Assembly: GCA_023417785.1 (NCBI GenBank)
Contig: JAEZEH010000038.1
Span: 1-52,775, forward strand
Length of the DNA: 52,775 nucleotides
Direction of reading: 5' to 3'
From: Bacteroidota bacterium
GTDB lineage: Bacteria; Bacteroidota; Bacteroidia; Cytophagales; Cyclobacteriaceae
Shown in pieces: positions 1 to 7,822 of the stretch. Numbering within the stretch: position 1 is the first letter of the stretch; every line of letters begins with the position of its first letter. Below the pieces are notes generated by a model. It was not told where the DNA came from and did no database searches. It saw only the letters and a list, made by a program, of their open reading frames with translations. The position numbers and the translations under genes are program-made.

Positions 1-102
1 GGAGCCGCCCCGGATAAGGTGACTATTGACAACTTTCAGGAATATGGATCCGGTGCTTTTTTGCTTGCGGGAAGCGAAGTGATTAAGTTAAATTTGAAAT
101 GA
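1..102 (+). CDS. C-terminal end of a GH88/GH105-type unsaturated glycuronyl hydrolase (5' partial)
   Basis: The first 33 codons of the window are open and end at TGA 100-102. The encoded tail contains YGSGAFLLAGSEV, which I recognise as the usual C-terminal strand and helix of glycoside hydrolase families 88 and 105. These enzymes remove the unsaturated uronic acid left by polysaccharide lyases. The rest of the gene lies outside the window, so the family call rests on this short tail and on its neighbours: a DUF2264 protein and a BNR-propeller lipoprotein follow on the same strand, an arrangement typical of loci that degrade pectin-like or other uronic acid polysaccharides. Confidence 0.6.
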   Translation, partial: GAAPDKVTIDNFQEYGSGAFLLAGSEVIKLNLK

Positions 103-129
103 GGTGCTTCAGGAAACAAGAAATCAATC

Positions 130-1365
130 ATGGTACGAAGAAACTTTCTCAAAGGGATATCATTATTCGGCGCAACGGGTCTTTTAGGCAATACGGCCGG
201 AACCGGTGCCCAGCCGGTTAACGGAGCATCGGATCGCGAATACTGGGTAAACATGCTCACGCGTATAACGCTGCCCCTGGTGGAAGCACTTGCCGATGAC
301 AAACTGATCTCCCGCATGCCGGTGGAATGCTATCCAAATACCCTCGCCGATCGCCAAACGGTAACATACCTTGAAGCGATAGGTCGTGGTCTGGCAGGCC
401 TGGCGCCGTGGCTCGAGCTGGGTAGTGGCAATACAAAGGAAGGAGGCATGCGGAAAAAATTCACAGATCTCGCATGCCAGTCGATCCATCATGCAGTAAC
501 ACCGGCTTCCGCCTCGTATATGAATTTCATCAAGGGCGGACAACCACTGGTTGATGCTGCATTTCTCGCGCATGCCTTGTTGAGAGCACCGCGGGCACTT
601 TGGGGGAACCTTGACAAACCGACACAGGAAAATCTGATAAAGGCATTGCGTTCAACCAGGATAATCAAGCCCCATTACAGCAACTGGCTCCTGTTTACAG
701 CAATGGTAGAGGCCGCACTATTGAAGTTTGCCGGAGATTACGACCCTGTTCGGGTTGATTACGCGATCAAACAACACGAAGCGTGGTACAAAGGGGATGG
801 GGTCTACGGCGATGGCCCCGAATTCCACTTCGATTACTACAATAGTTTTGTCATTCATCCAATGCTTCTTGATATAGTCAAAACGTTGCATGACAACGGC
901 GCGAACATTCAGCAGCCACTTCAAAAATTCACGCAGCGGGCACAACGCTACGCCGCTATTCAGGAAAGGCTGATCTCTCCCGAGGGCACCTTCCCACCTG
1001 TGGGCCGATCACTTGCCTATCGGTGTGGCGCGTTTCAATTGCTGGCTCAAATGGCGCTTCAGAAAATATTGCCCGATTCGCTTCCACCTGCGCAGGTCCG
1101 GAGCGCACTAACGGCAGTGATCCGCCGAAGTATGGAAGCCCCAAAAACCTTCGACAAAAATGGCTGGCTAACTATTGGATTCTCTGGCCACCAACCCGAA
1201 ATTGGTGAACGGTATATATCGACCGGAAGCCTTTACCTGTGTACGGCTGCGTTCCTCCCATTAGGACTTCCCGCAGAAGATGACTTCTGGTCGTTACCAT
1301 CAATGGATTGGACAAGTAAGAAGGCTTATGGAGGGAAAGATTTCCCGATTGACAAAGCGCTGTAA
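130..1365 (+). CDS. DUF2264 domain protein with Tat-like signal
   Basis: A 411-residue protein. The N-terminus MVRRNFLKG followed by a hydrophobic stretch looks like a twin-arginine export signal. The body has the DUF2264 pattern: an aromatic-rich alpha-helical protein with segments such as RGLAGLAPWLELG (near residues 85-97), NWLLFTAMVEAALL (near 187-200) and GPEFHFDYYNSFVIHPML (near 228-246). DUF2264 proteins are thought to be (alpha/alpha)-barrel proteins and recur in polysaccharide utilisation loci; no activity can be assigned here. The start lies 27 bases after the upstream hydrolase stop and the next gene follows after 59 bases, consistent with one operon. Confidence 0.85.
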   Translation: MVRRNFLKGISLFGATGLLGNTAGTGAQPVNGASDREYWVNMLTRITLPLVEALADDKLISRMPVECYPNTLADRQTVTYLEAIGRGLAGLAPWLELGSGNTKEGGMRKKFTDLACQSIHHAVTPASASYMNFIKGGQPLVDAAFLAHALLRAPRALWGNLDKPTQENLIKALRSTRIIKPHYSNWLLFTAMVEAALLKFAGDYDPVRVDYAIKQHEAWYKGDGVYGDGPEFHFDYYNSFVIHPMLLDIVKTLHDNGANIQQPLQKFTQRAQRYAAIQERLISPEGTFPPVGRSLAYRCGAFQLLAQMALQKILPDSLPPAQVRSALTAVIRRSMEAPKTFDKNGWLTIGFSGHQPEIGERYISTGSLYLCTAAFLPLGLPAEDDFWSLPSMDWTSKKAYGGKDFPIDKAL

Positions 1366-1424
1366 AGAAAAGATAGGTCAGTAGGAAATTGGAAGGCTTT
1401 CGCCTGCATCGTGAAATCTGAATC

Positions 1425-2726
1425 ATGAAAAAAACCTTTTTAGCCGGCCTGGTCATTTTCCTTTTATTATCGGGATGTCAGGTTAAGCGAGTCACTAAAA
1501 TATCGGTGGGACCAGGTTGGGCCAAAACAATGGTCAATGCTACCATCTTCCGGAAGAATGCCGTGGTGTCGCATGGGGGGTTTCAGTATGTGGCGTACTA
1601 CGACAGTAGCGCAACCGTGATACTGGCAAAACGAAAGCTGGGATCAGCCAACTGGCAAATATCCCGGACGCAATACACTGGAAATGCATTGGACGCGCAC
1701 AACGTAATCAATATAATGATTGATGATGATGGGTATTTGCATATGGCCTGGGATCACCACAATAACAATCTGAATTATTGCCGGAGCACAGAACCAGGGT
1801 CACTGGTCATGGGACCGCCACAACCCATGGTTGGCCGAAACGAAAGCAGTGTAAGCTACCCGGAATTCTATCGGTTGCCATCGGGCAATCTGATCTTCGC
1901 TTACCGCGACGGGCAATCAGGACAAGGAAATCTTGTGATGAACCGCTATGCAGTCGGAGCAGGGAAGTGGGATAGAATCCACGACAACATCCTCGACGGC
2001 GAAGGGAAACGTAATGCCTACTGGCAAATGTGTGTCGGCGAAAAAGGAACGATCCACCTTTCATGGGTCTGGAGAGAGACCTACAACGTTGAAACGAATC
2101 ATGATATGTGTTATGCGGTTTCAAGTGACGGGGGTAAAACCTGGCAGAAGTCAACAGGGGAACAGTATCAGCTTCCAATCCGCCAGGGAACTGCAGAGTA
2201 CGCGGCACGAATACCGCAGAACAGCAACTTGATCAATCAAACTTCCATTACCACTGACGACTTCGGTAATCCCTATATCGCAACTTACTTCAGGAATACC
2301 ACAGATTCGTGTACGCAGTACTACGTGATCGGGAAGCGCGATGCTGAATGGATTACATCAAAAGCCACATCGCGAACACAAGACTTCGACCTTTCGGGGA
2401 TGGGATCCCGCAGTATCCCGATAAGCCGGCCGCAGTTAGTATTTAAACGTGCAAAAAACGCCAAAGCTTTGTACCTTATCTACCGGGATGACGAACGCAT
2501 GGACCGTGTTGTCATTTCGCGTTTTGATTTAGCCACGCAAACCTGGAACACCTACGACGTTGCACAACAAAAGTTAGGTCGATGGGAACCTGCTTTTGAT
2601 ACGGAACTTTGGAAAGTAAAAAATAAGCTTCACCTTTTCGTGCAGGAAGTCGGACAGGAATCCGGTGAGAGGGCTGTGGACATGGAGCCGACGGAGGTGT
2701 CCATACTCGAAGTAAACTTGAAATAA
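1425..2726 (+). CDS. BNR-4 repeat beta-propeller lipoprotein
   Basis: A 433-residue protein with a lipoprotein signal whose lipobox (LSGC, Cys at about residue 18) would anchor it to a membrane. The remainder fits a BNR_4-type seven-bladed propeller: an NVINIMIDDDGYLHMAWDHH block, an Asp-box-like SSDGGKTW (near 230), and conserved FRNTTDS and LYLIYRDD strands. Proteins of this fold in such loci include polysaccharide lyases and rhamnosidase-like enzymes that act on uronic acid linkages, so a catalytic role is possible but not shown. It sits between the DUF2264 protein and the hybrid sensor, and is probably co-transcribed with the former. The ATG at 1425 starts the signal peptide cleanly. Confidence 0.8.
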   Translation: MKKTFLAGLVIFLLLSGCQVKRVTKISVGPGWAKTMVNATIFRKNAVVSHGGFQYVAYYDSSATVILAKRKLGSANWQISRTQYTGNALDAHNVINIMIDDDGYLHMAWDHHNNNLNYCRSTEPGSLVMGPPQPMVGRNESSVSYPEFYRLPSGNLIFAYRDGQSGQGNLVMNRYAVGAGKWDRIHDNILDGEGKRNAYWQMCVGEKGTIHLSWVWRETYNVETNHDMCYAVSSDGGKTWQKSTGEQYQLPIRQGTAEYAARIPQNSNLINQTSITTDDFGNPYIATYFRNTTDSCTQYYVIGKRDAEWITSKATSRTQDFDLSGMGSRSIPISRPQLVFKRAKNAKALYLIYRDDERMDRVVISRFDLATQTWNTYDVAQQKLGRWEPAFDTELWKVKNKLHLFVQEVGQESGERAVDMEPTEVSILEVNLK

Positions 2727-2806
2727 GAAAGGATTGCAATCAGTGAAATTGATTACGATCTCCGGTCTCCGGTACTATTGAAAATTTCTTCTGATCTGAA
2801 ATATAA

Positions 2807-5800
2807 ATGAAGCAGCAGGGTGAAGTGCACGTGAATGAATTAACACTTCTCAGAAAGGGGGCGTGCATACTCACCGTTGTCTTCGTGTGCTGTTTACTCG
2901 GCGAAACTCATGGCCAGCGCATTGTTAACCGCGTTATTAAGAAGTACGGCATAAATGAAGGACTTTCTCAGGCTGTGGTTAACGGCATAACACAGGACTA
3001 TAAAGGTCTGATGTGGTTCGCGACAGATGATGGATTCAATCGGTTCAACGGGTACTCCTTTGATTCGTTCGACTTTTCGGTACAAGGGCAACCTCAGTTC
3101 CATGACAATTTCGTCCAGTGTATATTGGCTGACAAAGAAAGGAATCTTTGGATATCGTCGCGAAGTGGGTTGTACAGGTTTGATCTGTCCACAGAAGAAT
3201 TAACATCCTACCGCGATACGACGTCGCACAACAATGATGTTAGTTTTATATCTGAGAGCGCGTCAGGTCGCTTGTGGATTGGTTGGTATTGGGACGGCCT
3301 GGCCGAATTCAAACGGGCTTCCCGTCAATACATTCCTTACACGAAGCAACGACTACCCTCGCTCTCAAGCACGGCAACCATTGCGCTTCTCGAAGACAGT
3401 TATGGTTTGCTTTGGTCAGGTACTCAGGACAACGGACTTGATGTTTTCCGTATTTCAGAAGCCGGTGTGCCAGTGAAGGATGACTCGCTTACAGTAGCAG
3501 CCAAGTTGCCGTCGTTGTATGTCAAAAGTCTCACCGAGGATCATCTTGGAAATATATGGATTGCGACCACAAAAGGGCTCGTTGTCTTCTTAAGAAAGGA
3601 AAACCGGTTCTTCAGCTTCAGTTCAGAGACGCCAATAGCGGGACTTCCGGTCTTTTCTTTATTATTCGATTCCTACAAAAACCTTTGGATCGGAACACAG
3701 GGACACGGCTTGCATCAGGTGAGCCTGAAAGATTTCGAAGGCCGTAAACCGGAAAAACTCGATTTTGTAAAGATAGCTACACTTGATGCGCACGACGTCT
3801 CACGTCATACAGTACGCTCGCTCTTTGAAGACAAGGACAAGAATATATGGATCGGAACGCACGGGGACGGCATATATATGATCAGTAACGTGGAACGCCG
3901 ATTCATTACATTTCAGCCAAAGAAGTTTTCTAATGGAGCGGAAAGCAACATTTCGTACTACGGCCTTACCAACGATGCTGACGGTCTTATCTGGGCAGGC
4001 ACAGACGGTGATGGCATTTACAAACTCGACACCGATGGCACGATACTCAGGCACTATCGCACCTCTGCGAATTCGGGTGGCATTACCGATGATGTGGTAA
4101 TGTCCGCGTATAGGGACATTGAGGACAATCTTTGGTTCGGAACGTACTCTAACGGACTCCTCGGCTACGACCGCATCAACGACAAATTTGAATCGTACGT
4201 GCATGCCGACTCAAAGACTCCTCTCGGGAATCAGATTCGCCTGATCTTTCAGGATTCGAAGAAACGGATTTGGGTAGGTGCCACACGCGGCGGCCTTTGC
4301 GTTGTTGACCCGGAAACGAAAACATTTCGGTATCCGCCCGGAAGCTCGGTTTCCCGGAACGTCGACGTCAGGGCAATAGTCGAAGATAAATCCGGCAACT
4401 TCTGGGTAGGATGCTATGGCAATGGGCTACAATACTACAAGCCAGAAACCGATGAGTGGAAAGTTTTTAGTGAAGGCACCGGGCCTGATAACCCCTTGAA
4501 AAGCAACGTAGTCTTTGCCCTTGCACTTGACAGCGAGAACAAACTTTGGATTGGTACAGGTGGTGGCGGATTGATAAGTTACGACATTCACCGCGAAACG
4601 TTAAAAAGATACGCTGTGGAAGATGGATTGATCAACAACACAATCTACGGGCTTGCTGTCGACGACGCCGGTAAAATTTGGATCAGCACCATCAAGGGTC
4701 TGTCGCGATTCGACCCGGATAGTGAAGAATTTTTCAACTTCACCTCCTTCGAGGGCCTGCAAAGTGGCCAGTTCAACCCGGGCTCGGCTCTCAATAACCT
4801 GCAGAAGGGGTATGTGTGTTTTGGCGGTACAGCGGGTTTAAGTCTCTTCTATCCTGAACACGTAACCTTTGCATCAACCACACCAAAGGTGATGATCTCG
4901 GGATTTCAGCTTTTTAATCGTCCCGTTAAGGTCGGTAACAAACAAAATGGTGATTTTACACTCGACAAAGTTATCGACGAGACGAAAAGAATTACCCTCC
5001 CGTCGGATCAATCGGTGCTAACATTTCAGTTTACGGGAATCAATTACGTCTATCCGGAAAAGAACAGATACGCCTATAAGCTTGATGGCATAGACGAACA
5101 ATGGAATTACACACACGGCGAACGCCTCGCCACATATCGGTACCTCGCGCCGGGGCAATATACGTTCATGGTAAAGGCCACAAATCAGGATAACGTATGG
5201 CCTGACGACTATGCAAGCATTGAGGTGGAGATACTGCCCCCGTTCCATAAGACACCTGTAGCTTATGCGTTGTACGCAGTCGCCATCGGCTTGCTCGGAT
5301 ACATGGCCTATCGGATCAGGAAGCGGAACAGTTTCCTGCGTCGCCGGCTCACCATAGAGAACAACCGCCGAAAACGGGAACGCAAGCTCGTCCAGGAAAA
5401 GCTGAGTTTCTTTACAGAAGTATCCCACGAATTCAGAACACCGCTAACCTTAATGATCGGACCGTTGGAGGAACTCCTTACCCGTGAGGGCACCGTTACA
5501 CCGACAGGGAAAAAATTAAAACTCATATATAAGAATTCATTCAGACTGCTGCATCTTATAAATAAGCTTCTCGATTACCGCAAGGTGGAGACGGGAAACC
5601 TGCTCCTGAAAATTCGGGAGGACGATGTCGTTCACTTCCTTGAAGAAATTCATGTGACTTTCCGCGAACTAGCGATCCGAAGGAAGCTAAAGTTTACGTT
5701 TCACAGCGAAGTTCCGTCAATCATCACATGGTTTGACCGGGAAAAACTCGAAATGGCCGTCAACAACATACTTTCCAATTCCTTTAAATACATAGGTCAC

Positions 5801-6976
5801 GGGAACTCAATAGAAATCAACGTCCGTCGCCAGGAAGACAAGGATGGACCAGCCAGAGTCGTGATCGAAATCAGGGACAACGGTATTGGTATACAAAGGA
5901 AAGATCTCAAGTATATTTTTGATTGGTTTTACAACGGCAACACAAAGCATCCGTTGAGCTCCGGTATCGGGCTGGCGCTTGCGAAGAAACTCGTGTATCT
6001 TCACAAAGGTCAGATCTCCGTCAGCAGCGTTGAAGACAAAGGTTCCGTTTTCACGATTAAACTGCCGATTGGAAAGGAACATTTCCTGCCACATGAGTAT
6101 GTGCTTGATGAGTCAGCAGGAACAGATGTCTTGGAGCCGAATCCGCTGCTCATTGATGGCCAGGCCTCAGACCAGGATGAACCGTCAAGAAAAGGATTGA
6201 AAAGCATTCTGATAGTTGAGGATGATCACGAAGTAAGAAGCTTTCTCAGTCAGTATTTTGAGAAAGAATTCAAAATATATCAGGAGGATAACGGCAGGAA
6301 AGGTTTGAAGGCGGCTAATGACCTAAACCCCGACCTGGTAATCAGTGACGTAATGATGCCGGAAATGAATGGTGTCGATCTCTGCAAGGCGTTAAAGAGT
6401 AATATCAAAACAAGTCATATCCCCGTCATTCTTCTCACTGCTAAGACGGCCTTTTCACATCACCGTGAAGGACTGGAAATCGGCGCAGACTATTACATCA
6501 CCAAGCCATTCAGTCCGGAGATGCTTGGCCTTACGATCAACAACCTGCTTCAATCAAGAGAAAACCTGAAAAGGCATTACCGGAATACGTTCATTACCAG
6601 GGCCCCCGAAAAGAAAGAACTAGCATCTCCTGATGAACACCTGCTGCAGCGAATCTACGAGATCCTGAAACGGAATCTCGATAAGCCTGACTTCAACCTC
6701 GACAGCGTTTGCGAAGAACTTAACATGAGCAGATCGCTGCTTTACAAGAAGATCAAGATGCTTACGGGATTGTCACCCGGCGAATACGTTCGTTCAATAA
6801 AGCTTTCAGAGGCTGCGATGCTGCTGAAATCGCAGCAGTACCGCGTATTCGAGGTGGTCTACATGGTTGGTTTCTCCGACGCGAAATATTTCCGCGAATG
6901 TTTCATCAAGCAATATGGGTATCCGCCATCACAATTACTTGTGAAAAGTAATTCAGATGTAAGTGCCGGGGGTTAG
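2807..6976 (+). CDS. Hybrid two-component system sensor/regulator (HTCS) of a polysaccharide utilisation locus
   Basis: A single 1389-residue protein carries a whole signalling pathway. In order: a signal peptide (1-36); two Reg_prop beta-propellers (about 45-720) with repeated LWIGT and IWIGTHGDG blades; a Y_Y_Y domain (about 735-805); one membrane helix (about 815-835); a HisKA domain with phospho-acceptor His874 in SHEFRTPLT; an HATPase domain with N box NNILSNSFKY (about 980) and G boxes DNGIGI and GIGLALAK (about 1054); a receiver domain with acceptor Asp1181 in ISDVMMP and the conserved Lys near 1232; and a C-terminal AraC DNA-binding domain (about 1279-1380). All catalytic motifs look intact. 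HTCS proteins bind an oligosaccharide in the periplasm and switch on the adjacent locus, here presumably the genes at 1-2726. A GTG at 2831 is an alternative start. Confidence 0.95.
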   Translation: MKQQGEVHVNELTLLRKGACILTVVFVCCLLGETHGQRIVNRVIKKYGINEGLSQAVVNGITQDYKGLMWFATDDGFNRFNGYSFDSFDFSVQGQPQFHDNFVQCILADKERNLWISSRSGLYRFDLSTEELTSYRDTTSHNNDVSFISESASGRLWIGWYWDGLAEFKRASRQYIPYTKQRLPSLSSTATIALLEDSYGLLWSGTQDNGLDVFRISEAGVPVKDDSLTVAAKLPSLYVKSLTEDHLGNIWIATTKGLVVFLRKENRFFSFSSETPIAGLPVFSLLFDSYKNLWIGTQGHGLHQVSLKDFEGRKPEKLDFVKIATLDAHDVSRHTVRSLFEDKDKNIWIGTHGDGIYMISNVERRFITFQPKKFSNGAESNISYYGLTNDADGLIWAGTDGDGIYKLDTDGTILRHYRTSANSGGITDDVVMSAYRDIEDNLWFGTYSNGLLGYDRINDKFESYVHADSKTPLGNQIRLIFQDSKKRIWVGATRGGLCVVDPETKTFRYPPGSSVSRNVDVRAIVEDKSGNFWVGCYGNGLQYYKPETDEWKVFSEGTGPDNPLKSNVVFALALDSENKLWIGTGGGGLISYDIHRETLKRYAVEDGLINNTIYGLAVDDAGKIWISTIKGLSRFDPDSEEFFNFTSFEGLQSGQFNPGSALNNLQKGYVCFGGTAGLSLFYPEHVTFASTTPKVMISGFQLFNRPVKVGNKQNGDFTLDKVIDETKRITLPSDQSVLTFQFTGINYVYPEKNRYAYKLDGIDEQWNYTHGERLATYRYLAPGQYTFMVKATNQDNVWPDDYASIEVEILPPFHKTPVAYALYAVAIGLLGYMAYRIRKRNSFLRRRLTIENNRRKRERKLVQEKLSFFTEVSHEFRTPLTLMIGPLEELLTREGTVTPTGKKLKLIYKNSFRLLHLINKLLDYRKVETGNLLLKIREDDVVHFLEEIHVTFRELAIRRKLKFTFHSEVPSIITWFDREKLEMAVNNILSNSFKYIGHGNSIEINVRRQEDKDGPARVVIEIRDNGIGIQRKDLKYIFDWFYNGNTKHPLSSGIGLALAKKLVYLHKGQISVSSVEDKGSVFTIKLPIGKEHFLPHEYVLDESAGTDVLEPNPLLIDGQASDQDEPSRKGLKSILIVEDDHEVRSFLSQYFEKEFKIYQEDNGRKGLKAANDLNPDLVISDVMMPEMNGVDLCKALKSNIKTSHIPVILLTAKTAFSHHREGLEIGADYYITKPFSPEMLGLTINNLLQSRENLKRHYRNTFITRAPEKKELASPDEHLLQRIYEILKRNLDKPDFNLDSVCEELNMSRSLLYKKIKMLTGLSPGEYVRSIKLSEAAMLLKSQQYRVFEVVYMVGFSDAKYFRECFIKQYGYPPSQLLVKSNSDVSAGG

Positions 6977-7000
6977 GTGAGAAGATCCTCCTCGCCGTGT

Positions 7001-7097
7001 TGTTATTCGTGACGCTCCATTCTAAAAGCCTTTTAAGCCCTGAGTAATTAGGATGGTTCGAGAACATTGCATTCCTCAACAACCTTCGTATTTATCC
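7001..7097 (+). repeat. Palindromic intergenic repeat, copy 1 (degraded)
   Basis: This copy begins TGTTATTCGTGACGCTC, continues with an imperfect AAAAGCCTTTTAAGCCC palindrome, then TTCGAGAACATTGCATTCCT, and ends in an imperfect hairpin around CCTTCGTATTTATCCAAGG. The same blocks in the same order recur in copy 2, about 127 bases downstream, with scattered substitutions. The loss of pairing in its hairpins suggests that this is the older or decayed unit. Confidence 0.7.
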
Positions 7098-7127
7098 AAG
7101 GTTTAATAAGATTCCGTCCCCAGGAAT

Positions 7128-7267
7128 TGTTAATTCGTGATGCTCATTAGAAGGGGGCTTTTAAAGCCCTGCAATTGATTATAATCAATTCGAGAACAAT
7201 GCATTCCTCAATAACCTCCGGATTTATCCGGAGGAATTAGAAAGCGATGGAAACTGGACTTTAGTCC
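7128..7267 (+). repeat. Palindromic REP/BIME-like element, copy 2 (intact hairpins)
   Basis: The region contains four perfect or near-perfect palindromes in a row: GGGCTTT-T-AAAGCCC (7155-7169), AATTGATTATAATCAATT (7173-7190), CCTCCGGATTTATCCGGAGG (7215-7234) and GGACTTTAGTCC (7256-7267). Three of them share a TTTA-type centre. The block up to 7229 aligns with copy 1. Clusters of short GC-capped hairpins downstream of a gene are typical of REP/BIME elements moved by RAYT (TnpA-REP) transposases; no such transposase gene is in the window. They may also end HTCS transcription or stabilise its mRNA. Confidence 0.65.
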
Positions 7268-7479
7268 TGCCCCGCCTCCGTGGATGCGTTGGAGAAAATC
7301 GCGCGCCGGGGCTGCCCCTCCACGCCCGGGCCCCTCACCAATCTCATATATTATCAGTATCGAACTAATTCGTCCGTAGACGGACGCAAACGGCCATACC
7401 ATCCCTTCAATAGAGAGGAAATAAGGAGTTTTTATTCCTGGCATAATTGTTATTCCTACAAACAGGAAAAAAGTATGAT

Positions 7480-7821
7480 ATGAAGAAGTATCAGCTAGGT
7501 GAGTTTGAAGAGATCGTAATCCTTACCATTGGAGTGTTACACGACGGTGCCTACGGAGTCGCTATCAAAAACGAGATTGAAACCAGGTTGTCGCGGCAGG
7601 TCAGTATGGGTGCGATGCACTCCGCACTTGTAAGGCTGGAAGATAAAGGCTATATCAAATCGTACAATGGTGAGGCGACCGATGAACGCATGGGCCGACC
7701 CAGGAAATATTATCGGATCACTGCACTGGGAAAACGTGCAATCGAATATACAAGGGATACCCGGAATGCGCTTTGGAATGCGATTCCAAAAATAGCTTTT
7801 GATACCAAACCAGTTCGCTGA
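7480..7821 (+). CDS. PadR family transcriptional regulator
   Basis: A 113-residue winged-helix protein. GEFEEIVILTIGVL, AYGVAIKNEIE and MGAMHSALVRLEDKGYIKS give the PadR HTH and wing, and GRPRKYYRITALGKRAI is the usual wing end plus dimerisation helix. I chose ATG 7480 over an upstream in-frame start (7447) because the conserved domain begins at once and few homologues have an extra leader. The stop at 7819-7821 is one base before the ATG of the permease gene, so the two are translationally linked. PadR proteins with this partner usually repress their own operon in response to an unknown small molecule. Confidence 0.9.
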   Translation: MKKYQLGEFEEIVILTIGVLHDGAYGVAIKNEIETRLSRQVSMGAMHSALVRLEDKGYIKSYNGEATDERMGRPRKYYRITALGKRAIEYTRDTRNALWNAIPKIAFDTKPVR

Positions 7822-7822
7822 T

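Larger units (their letters stand above)
6977..7479. other. Gene-free intergenic stretch rich in palindromes
   Basis: About 500 bases lie between the HTCS stop and the PadR start. The left half holds the two repeat units described separately. The part from about 7268 to 7360 is GC-rich without a recognisable gene. A short perfect hairpin (CGTCCG-TAGA-CGGACG, 7371-7386) lies about 95 bases before the padR start. No convincing open frame was found on either strand. Confidence 0.7.
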
